Part shown: positions 22,901 through 34,187 of the stretch, one piece after another
Layout of the letters: the number at the start of each line of letters is the position of its first letter
How positions within the stretch are numbered: the stretch's first letter is position 1
Assembly (NCBI GenBank): GCA_948470475.1
Contig: OX419343.1
Span: 12,076,934-12,140,933, forward strand
Reading direction: 5' to 3'
DNA: 64,000 nt
DNA from: Galaxea fascicularis
Taxonomy: Eukaryota; Cnidaria; Anthozoa; Scleractinia; Euphylliidae
Notes under the pieces: model-generated
Seen by the model: the letters and a program-made list of their open reading frames with translations, nothing else
Told to the model about the DNA's origin: nothing
The model's database searches: none
Made by a program: the position numbers and the translations under genes

Positions 22901-25900
22901 TTGATACTACCCTTTATAGAGGACATTCTGGGTTACACCCCACCCTTCTGGATATTCCAATTCAGCCCAATACTTTGACCTTTACCTTTAGCCAGCTAAC
23001 TCAAAATTTCCAGCAATTGTACTTGGACTATATAACGGCACTGAATATTTTGCTTGAACCACACATATTCAAAAAGTAGTAATGACACAGAAGACATCAA
23101 TCTGTGTTTCATTTATTAACAAGTGAATTTAAAGATTAAGAAATTACTTCAGTATGCTAACAATTCTGATGGTTAAACAATTTGATTTCTCAGTAATAAA
23201 GTTGTGAACTATTAAGAGTTTTTACAATATTACGTTCAGGAGTGGTGATGACCATTGAAACGAGTGAATAACTGTTCAAAACGCAAGCAAGAATAACAGA
23301 GGAATAGAATGTGAATATGATAAAAGATGATGAAACTGGTGCTGGTGTAGAGATGTATCACCATGTGCATGTCACAAAGAGTACAAAGGAGACAGAGAAT
23401 GAGCAAAATATGTCTGCAGCTGTTTGCAGCTAAATGCAAACTTATGGCTCAAAACAAAATGCCAACACATTTTTAAATTTGTTTTGGATCCAGTATTGGA
23501 TGGTTTTTCTCTCCCAAAAATCATGCTTAAACATAAACTTAAGGTGGCTCAAACCGGTTTCAACACTTTCAAGAGCCTCACTTATCAGAAAGATTGACAC
23601 TATAACACTATCACGTAGTAACAATTTTTTACTACCATATGAAACAGCAATTATTGCTGAATAAAATGCGGTCATTATTGTGACGTAACACGTAACCATA
23701 GTGACACGAAAGCCGTGTAGAAACGCCCTATATTTCGGCTTTAGTTTCTCGTATCTCAAAAACGAACTCGGTGACCCCCATTTTTTAATGCTGGAAAGTG
23801 ATCAGCAGACCAAGATAAATCTTTCTGCAAAGTTTCAAAAAATTCTGTGGAGCGGATTCAGAGCCACCTTAATTTTTTTTATTTTTTAAGGTGGCTCTGA
23901 ATCTGCTCCACAGAATTTTTTGAAACTTTGCAAAAAGTTTCATCTTGGTCTGTTGATCACTTTCAAGCAATAAAAAATGGGGGTCACCGACTTCGTTTTG
24001 GAGATATGAGCAACTAAAGCCAAAATATAGGGTGTTTTTACAAGGCGTTCCCGTTTCCATGGTTACGTCTTGCGTCACAATAATGACCGCTTTTTATTCA
24101 GCAATAATTGCTGTTTCATATGGTACCACAACATTGCTAATACGTGATACAGTGTTGTAATGTAAATCGTTCCAATAAGTGAGTTTCTTGAAAGTGTTGA
24201 AACCGGTTTGAGCCACCTTAAACTTGTTGAGCCTCAGCCAGTTCTGGGGCTCATCAAAATTCTTACCACTTGTTTGTCTTTCTTTTTAACTTTGCTGTCA
24301 CTTTCAAAACACATCTTCCATAAGATGTTGATGCTCTCCCTATAGAGTATTTTTGGGTTACACATCACCCTTCTCGATATACCAATTCAGCCCCACACTT
24401 TGACCTTTACCATTAACCTTTGTTGCCAGCCAATCTCACTTGGACTATAAGGCACAGAGTATATATTGTTTGAACCACACATATCCAACAGCACAAAATA
24501 GTAATTCCACAGAAGACATCAATGTGTGTTTACTGTCAAGACCTTTTTAAGCTTGAGAAATTACTTCAGTATACATGCTAACAATTCTGATTGTAAAACA
24601 GTTTGATTTGTAAGTAATAAAGTTGTGAACTATTTAGACCTTTACAATATTGCATTAAGGAATGGTGGTGACATTACTAAGAGGGGTGAACAACAGTTCA
24701 AAACACAAGCAAGAATAACAGAAGAAAAGAATGTGAAAATGATTAGAGATGATGAAACTGGTGCTGGTGTAGAGATGTATAACCATGTGCATATCAAAAA
24801 GATTGCAAAGTAGACAGAGAATGAGCAAACGTCTGCAGCTATCACGTGATTTACAAAGCAAAAGCTTGTGAACTCACCATGGGGGGAGGGGGAAAGCCAT
24901 GAGCAGCTGCAGACAAAGGAGCAGTAAGATTTGTTTGTAAGTTTCGTGAGCTTGATGTCAACATAGATTGGCATTTGGAGTTTCTAAGATTGAGATTTGG
25001 AGAGCGTCTTCTATATGTGACATCCAGTGCTTCAAATGATTGCTGAGTTGCAGGTTCAACCTGCAGAAAGGCAGTGATATCATTACTTTCTATGAATACC
25101 TTACATTTAACAGTCTAACTTTACCAACAAGGGAATGTACCACAGACAGTGGCAAAAATATAGTAACTTAACAAGTTAACAAGTTCAATAACTTGTACTC
25201 ACACAGAAAGAAAAAAGGGAAGTAAAGCTTGTAAAGAAAAACTCCTGTAAACTCTTAACTGATTTATCAAGTACAACATTACTCACCACTAAGGTTGAAC
25301 TTGCTGAATCATGAACAGACAAGCCAATGTTATACTAAATGTCTGAAAAGCTCTTTTCATTTTCCAATAGATGCAACTGTATGGCACATATTGTTGTTTC
25401 ACAGAAAGAGTGTGCAGAGGTTACTATAAATATTTAAATACAATGTTTCTCACACTTTGTGCTCAACTAACTCACCTCAGGAAGTTCCCAAGCAGATGCT
25501 TCCCCGTTGACTTGGTAATAATATACTCGTCCCTCGTCGTCTTTTGAAGGCATCCACTAGAACGATGAGAAATTATTACATGTTACATACACACAGCAAT
25601 TTAAAACTGGTCTTCTCACATTTCTTGTACTACTAGAATTTGTTTAAATATCAGGGACTGGTCATTATTTAGCGGGGGGAGGGCTACTATATTTGGGGGA
25701 AGGGTCACTATTTCTTTAGCCTCACTTTGGAGAGGGCCTATTTAAAAACAATACCTTTTAGGGGAGGTCACAGTTTTTTTTAATGAAGTAAGGGGAAGGG
25801 GGGGGTCAGAGTTTTTTTGGACCCTTTAGAAGGGAGGGCCACAACTTGTTGACCAAACCTTTTTTCTCAGTTTAGCAGCCCCCCCCCTTCCCCCTGCTAA

Positions 25901-26991
25901 ATAATGACCAGTCCCTCAAGACATTTTTGATGATCATTACTTTTCTATGTTCTTGTAGCCTGTGTGTTAGTTGAAATTGTGACACTATATGGGCTTAAAG
26001 GATTAAGTTAACATGCAATCCAATCTAATGCTGTCAAATGTCGATTATCCAGACTTCTCTCATCAGTCCCAACTTTTTTCGTGAATATTGATTACTAGGA
26101 TGAATGATCCACAGAACCCTTATTGAAATTGTTTATTCCAACGATCTGTCTTACTTTTGAGCCTGAGAAGCATTTGAAAAATTGCAAACTGTGTTTTCAA
26201 AGTGTAAATTCAGCTGTTTGTGACTTGTTGTATGTGTAGTTTCTCTGTGGCTTAGTAACATTACATGTACATGCCTGACTAGTTATTTAAGCATGGTACA
26301 CAACTTCACAACTTCATTAATTCATATTTTCCAATCTGGATTCTCGATTTTCCAGACTTTTTTTAGTTCTGCCAAGTCCGAATAAATTATCGACGTTTGA
26401 CTGTAAACAGTCAAACCACAATATCCTCTTCAAAATTAAACAAAACATGGTTAAAATTCTGAACTTGAAGGGGCCCAACCACTTAAACACTCTGTGTCCT
26501 CTTCAATTCCTGCATCATGGTACAAGGCAGTGGACACTAAGCAATCACTGCACTGCAACTGAATAAAGGCACTGAGGCCCTGTTTCAGGGAGCATGCGGA
26601 TGCAGCCGAAACAATGAAAGGGGTGGCTGTAATCGCAGTTTTCAGGAGGAAAAGGTAAATTCCTCAGGTATCTTAAAGGGGGTAGTTTCTGAAGAAACTG
26701 TGGTGCTGCATTGGTGGAGGAGTTGTACACAAAAATTTGGTTTTAAATTGACCACCATACAAGGATTCTAAAAGCTGACGTTTCGAGCATTAGCCCTTCA
26801 TGAGAGTGAATCACAATGTTTGTTAGACTATTGCATAGACAAAGAGAATATATATATAATTATATATATAGTTTGCACAGATCCCACCACGGATATTTAC
26901 CAGGGTGCCTGCTCTAGGGTATCACGAGCGTACATAGCACGGAGAATGCTCTTGCCACAAGACCTTTTATCAGGCCGACGCGTTTCGCCGT

Positions 26992-27027
<36 letters not shown>

Positions 27028-27854
27028 TTGTATTATTCATTGTCCTATTTATACTTTCCAAAGCTCGTTAGCTTTGTTTACGTTCATGTGACGAAATTAA
27101 TTGCTTAATAAAATTGTTTACTTGTTTACAGCCTAGTGGTAATTAAGGCTTAATTAACTGTTTTATGCGCACTGTCAGCTTCGCGCGCTAATGCCATTGT
27201 TGACATTCCGAAACATTTAAGAATTACCTCCTCATCGTTGTGCTCATTAACATAAACAAGCTCATCAGTGGAACTGCTACGTGAAATTCTCCATCCCAGT
27301 GGAGGTGTCTGCCACTATAAAGATTAAACATTTAAAGGGACAGTTATATAGGAGCATGCCACACTGTAAGATCTCCTGACACAGCATAGTCTCAGTCTCC
27401 CCAATTAGTAAGGCACTGTGCCTGAGCTATAAGACATGAGACTTTAATAAGGTTCTTCATCATCATCATCATCATCATCATAGTGACTTAATGGTTTAAT
27501 GTAAGTAATAATTACTTACAACGATACATTAAGTAGCTTTTGTTTACTTTCTTCTTTATTTTATTTATTTAATTGTTCATTCATGTATTTCCTTCACTTC
27601 ACTTTATGACTTCTTCTGTACATGATGTAAACACCACCTGCCTTGACTAGCAATTGCTATTTGTTACCTGGTGTGGTCTTTAATGTAATACAGCTGCGCT
27701 TGTGATGATGAAAGAATAAACAGGTACACAAGATAATCAAAGCAAACAGTTTAAAACAGATGGTAAGGAAAAAGCTTAGTGAGTGATCTACATGCAGTAT
27801 AGTGAACCAAACAGCATGGCAAGTTCCAATACTGAATCCATCCATCCTGTAGTA

Positions 27855-27898
<44 letters not shown>

Positions 27899-30800
27899 TT
27901 TATTTAAGTCTCAAAGTGTTCTAGCTGAACATGAGTGCTCTACTAATTGGAGAGACTGTAAATTAATTAAATTCTAAATTAAATCAAATGTTGGTTTTTG
28001 AGGAGAGGGGAACACTGGAGTACCCGGAGAAAAACCTCTCAGAGCAGAGTAGAGAACCAACAAACTCAGCCCACTTATGATGCCGAGTCTGGGAATCAAA
28101 CCCAGGACACAATGGTGGAAGGCGAGTACTCTCACCACTGCGCTAACCTGCTCCCCAGTATCAAAGTACAGAAAACTTACAAGAATCTGTGGCTTTAGGC
28201 CAGTAACAAATCAAAGTGGCTATGAGCCAGTGAACTCAAAAAAAATGAATTACAAACCACTTACAGGTATAGGGTTTTGATTCCTTTGTCAGGAAACATT
28301 ACTGGAAGCTTCAGGAGAGAAGCATGATGCTTGTGTTACAATTTACACATGACATGTCTTTGGTGTGGTCAAATTTAATTGCAACACTATTCTTTTATTT
28401 GTTCCATTAATCTCAGACAAGGTTTCCAAAAGCAAGTCCTCCTCTTTTGTATATCTTTTGTTAGCCTTCTCACATCTTGATGAATTTTTTCTTTTTTTTT
28501 TTTTTTGTCATTTGGCTGTCTCCATAAGTGGTTCTACAGTTTCATGGTTGGATGTTAGTTAAGACCCCTGGAGGCATTAACGTGGGATGTGTATAAAATG
28601 GGCTATAATTTCTGAATTTGCTCAGGACCAATTTACCACTAACTTTGAATATGTCTGTGGGTAGCCAAACACACAATGGTTCGAGCACACTTGACTGGAA
28701 TGGAATTATTCACAATTTATTGAAAACACAAAACCAGAGCAATGAATGAAACAAATCAATCTCTTCCCAATCAGTTATAGTCAACTTACATGTATGTCAT
28801 GCCGGCATGAGAATGAAATCTTTACTTAAAAGGTTTTCTCAGACAATTGAGCAATTCCCAGTATGGTTCTGGACAAGCTTGGTTAATAAGAGATTTACTA
28901 CACAACTGAAGAAAGCTTTGAAGGTGATTCTATTTTAAGCCGTTTGCATATGTTGCTGTAAATAGTTTCTCATTGTAATGTTGCTTTATTTAGCCGAGTT
29001 GGAAAGTTCTAGAATCTTTGGTTGTAAAGTATATAAGCCGATCGGTGTAGCTTTAGAGTTTTTCTTTATAAGAAGAGTGTCTTAGAGTCTAAAAGTAAAG
29101 TAAGTCTGAGAGCTGAGAGCTGAGAGCTAAGAGTTGGCGGAGGCCGTGTTTATTGAAGTGTGACAGAGGTCGCGTGTACATTTGGCAGAGGCCGTGAGTA
29201 TTGAAGTGTGACGGAGGTCGAGTGTAATTTTACAAGCCTTTAGTGTGAGCTTATTGTGAAGTCTTGTGCGGAGTTTACTACTTTCGTTTGGAATAAATAA
29301 CCTTGTTGCTGTTCCGACAACCCTGCGTTCTGTTTAGTCTACAAACAACCCACTTCTCACTCATCAACACAACGAACTCGTAACATCACGCACACAAGTT
29401 ATGGCCTGACAGACAATACTGTAGAATTGGATAATTTCTTTGTGTTGTTTTTTTAAATATTATTGTAAGCAGAAATGCAGGATCATTCAGGACAGCATCC
29501 AGTGCAATACTTGCAAAATATTGTACTGCTGTAACTAACCACACACATTATGATTGGTCAGACACTTTTTGTCACTAGTAAAAATATTGTACAGATGTAC
29601 GACCAATCACAGGCCGCAGTATCAGTTCTTCTGCCTTTCAGAAGAGCTTCCCAAGCTACTGATGCAAAACTTGGACACAGCTTTCATTATACCCTCTTAA
29701 TTGCCGTTTCTTTTTAAAGTTGTTCAAGATTTGCAGTTATTCCTCCAGTGGAGGAATTCATCAAAGGCCAAAAAAACAAAAACAAAAAAAACTCTACAGA
29801 ATGCCTCTTTGTTGAATGGTCAACCTCAATTTCATTTGCCTTGTTTGCTTGCATATGAGCCAACATGACCAGCAAGCAGTGTTGCTATTTACAGGTACTG
29901 TTATTTACAGTGTTGCATCCCAAATTAGCTTAGAAAGCCCATTGTGAGTTAATGTTTACGGAAAACTGTTGAACTGTCAAACTTAAATTTTCTTTAAAAG
30001 GACCCACTTAACATTTAAAAGCGTTATAATACATTAATTTAATGAACCGTTTAAAGTAAATTTTCACCTTCCCTTGGTTATTTGAAGCAGTTTCTAATTC
30101 CGTATTTGAGGTGCCTTGTACATTGAGTTAGCTCAAAGTAAAGTCCACATGTGTTCACGGCTCATTTTGCAGTCAGTTGACCATGATTTGTTAAGAGAGA
30201 AAATCTTAGTACTTATGTAATAAACAAATTACTTCATGGTTGGTTGAGTTGAATGACTTTTACTCACTTCATGTGAAGAATGAATCTTCACTTGTTCTTT
30301 TTACATGTATTCTTCACCATGCGTGAAGAAAAATCGTACACGCTCACCAACCATCTATTTTTCTACATTTCACTATGAAAAATACCTACTTACCCCAGGA
30401 CTTGGTGGTGGAGTTTTGGCACGTGATACTCTGGGAGGCTTCCAACTTGTTTCACTGGTCTTGGAGTTATAATAACAGGGTCGACCACTTGCTTCATCAG
30501 TAATCACAGTCCAACCAGTAGGAAGTGACTGAGACTTGGGTCTTTCAGGTCTTGGCATTGAAAAGCTGCCTCCTGGACGAACACCAGACTAAAAAGTAAG
30601 CAAATGGCAAGATCACAATTGGCATGAACACCAAAACAATGTTGGACAGAAGGAATCTCCACTCTGGCTAAAAAATGGCATTACACTGATGGAAACAGAT
30701 TATTTTCAATTACTGGAAAAACATTAAAAAAAGACATATAAATACTTAGTGTCATTTTACAGGGTCCGACAAATATTTTTGACAAAACTTGTCCCTGGGC

Positions 30801-33800
30801 ATGTGGCATGTCAAAATCACTTGCCCAGCAGAATGACTTAGTTGTCCCAGTTAATAATGGTAGAGGACAAGCAATTCATTGAACTGTAGCAAAATCAGTT
30901 CATGCAGTCATTTTTCATCACACAGGCAATGTGATTCGCACTCTTAGCATGGGCATAAAGGGGGTCCTTTCGAAATTTGTCGCTTCCCATTACCAGTGGG
31001 CTCTTTGGGTCCGAAACATTTGGCCATGCATAGCATATTTTACACTTCATGACACCGTGTGTTGTGTCTATTGTCAGCCACCATTTCGGTTGGAACACCC
31101 GTCTGCGTTTGTTTGCATCATATTCCTTGTTGTATTCAACACATTTCGCCTTTAACTTTGCCGTACCCGGAGTACAAACATTGTCGCAAGATTATCCATA
31201 AATTATAATCAATCGTACCTTGAACTTTGATTCACGATATGGCGGAAAAACATGTTATAACGTGTATAGCAGCCAGGCCTTGAGAGGTTTACGCGGGAAA
31301 TTACTGGGTATGAACTCACAAACAGATGTAAAATGGCGATCGAAAAGTAAAAATAAAAGTGATACGTATTTATTTCATTTCGAAAGGCTTTGATGGGAAT
31401 TACTCAAGGTAAACATTTAATACTTGGATATCTATAAAAGTTTATTGCGCGAAAATGCTCGCAACTCAAATGCTACGGCCCGGTGGGCTTTTTCTAGAAA
31501 TAAAGCACTTGCCCGCTATTCTGTTCAACTTGTCCCGGGCGTCCGGGCCTAATATTTGTCGGACCCTGATTTTAGCTTACTCCTAATCTACTTACTACTT
31601 ACTTACGATAGTCTCGTCTCGCGAGACGAGAGTTTCGACTCGAGAGACGACAGTCTCGTCTCGCGAGAGCTAGTGAAGCATATATTTTGGAATAAATTAC
31701 AAGCAATTGGCTTGCGAGGAAACGATTAATTTCTCGCGACGCATTTATTGCCACAAATGTAGTTCCCGCTAATACAGCATGAAGAGGTTTTGAATTGAAG
31801 CTTGCTTCGCTATATTCAACATTATCATTACATACGAAGAATTTTAATGGAATTGGAATTATGAAAAGAAGAAGTTACGTGTCTGAAGAAACGAATGTCA
31901 AGACCTTCACGAAGTATTGTGTAATGTTGCGTCGCACCGGTCGGTGAAACACATGTAGTTTTAGGCTCTTAGCGTGTTGAATTTCCATGTTACATACGTG
32001 CGAGCGAATTGAAACGAAACTTTCTTTGCAAGATCGGTACTATCGCCAGAATTGAAGAAGCTGATCTGTTATGGAAAGCGCTTGGTAAAGTTTCAATCTT
32101 TCTCCGATTACTCAGTTATTCGTCAGTGCATCGAAGTTGCATTTAGTGCCTGTGCGAATCCATTGAACTGGAATTCATTGTTCTAATTACTAATGAAGAA
32201 ACTTAAACTCGAACTTAGATGTTGCCATTACAGACGAAAAGTTTTGAACGTAAGTACTCGTAATCAAAACATCAACCAGTGATAAAATCACTTTGCAAAT
32301 TCTTTGTTTGCGATTTTGATTACATAACAAATCGATAACGTGACTAACTACACGTTTGATAAAAGGTCTAGATTTTTCAGCATATAAGTATTTTCTGTTA
32401 GCAGTTTTGTATCTCCGAGAAAAACTACCAAAGAGTTTTTAAAAATGCGTTTTTGCTGAGGTGTGCGTAATTCCCGGCAGACGCCGAACGAAAGCAAACT
32501 GTAACAGCGCCGCCGTGAACAATATGGCCAAGAAAAGTGTTTTGGAAATAAAGATCTTTGAAATTTAATAAGACTGTGTGCATGTTGTCTTAACAGCAGT
32601 GGAAGCTACATTGTGGCTAAATTTCAGCTCGTTTGTGCTCTCTTGAGGTAAGATATTACAGCTTTGGAAAAAGTGTCCGGAAATAGGGCAACTATATGTA
32701 ACTGTACGCGGCAGCAATCGAATTCAATTCAGTTGATTGATAGAAATTGTGGAAACAAATTAATATGCTTTTAAACATAATCTAGATTTGGAAGAGTGTC
32801 CTAAACAAGTGTTTACCCAGTAAAAAAAAGCCCACTGCAATCCATTAAAGATTAGTTGTGCTACTGAACACGCTAAGAAGCAGAGAGTCACTAACGCCCT
32901 TCGATCGGCGATTTCGTCGACATTGAAAATGCAAATGACACAAAAGCCGAGAACGGTTTGTATGAGTTTGCTTTCAAACATGAAAATTATTAAATGTTTT
33001 GATCACTGATTTCTTCTAGGTCTACAAACCTTTCTAAATGACCGGTAAAAGTGAATTTAATAACTTCAATATCCACAACTTTCGCTTTATATAGTGGCAA
33101 AAGAGGACGATGCGATCGATCGGGAAACTTTCGTCGTACAAGTTTAAGCACTTTTCCTTACATTAATAAGGCAAAAGAAAATAAAACTGGGATGAACAAC
33201 ATTTTTGTGAGCTAGTTTAACAAAATTAATTTGAAGCACAAAATGTGTGCAATCAGTCAGTATTCAATGTCTACAGCCTTTTTTAGCATATCCTTATGTA
33301 GCATTTGGGTTCTTTCACGTTAAAAATAACATCAAACTGATAAAAAGTGCTGTACTGTATAGTACTGCTACAGTAAGTCTTATAAAATTAAGAGACACCC
33401 AAGTTTTATCCTTCACATTCTTGTTACAATTGTGCCTACATGTATGAATCTGGAATGCTACAGAAAAAACACAGTGTGCATGTACCATTTCTTTGCACTG
33501 TACCACTTCGCATTGTTTTTGCATGAAGTTAATTTCAAACCGCCAATCTTCCCCTCTGAGAATTCTAAATTTTGTTAATTGTACCTGCTCCCATCCTCCA
33601 AATACTTTGGCTAATGAGACCTTTCTCAAAATAATTGAAAATTCCATTGACCTTCCATGAGGAAGTTATGTAAATTTTTCTCCCTATAAATTTGCCTCGA
33701 TTAAAACAATGTGTCTGCAACTTCTGTATCAAGCAATATAAGAACCACATAGTTATCAAGCCTTATAACTCTTTGAAACTGAGCCTTTCGAACTTGAAGT

Positions 33801-34144
33801 AGAGAATTGGCGATTAACATATTGAGATCTTTTGCATCGATATTTTCAACCTCTCTCAGCTCATTCCTTGAAACTAAAAATTTGTTGAGCAACGAAACAT
33901 CTCTCTGTGTTTTGCTTAATGTGTTCTTGTATTCTTGATGCTGTACAAACTCATCTAAGGAGCAACCAACCAACACGAATTTAGAGCTTTCCTCCGCCTT
34001 CGCCATTTTCACAGGAAAAATTTGGAGGAGGCGCCGCTAGAAAGCCACCAAATCTGAAAAGCTATTTGAATGTAAACAATGCACGATTTTGATAGGCTAG
34101 GAAACGCCTTTACATTATCGTATAACACGTGAAAGAGCTGTACA

Positions 34145-34187
<43 letters not shown>

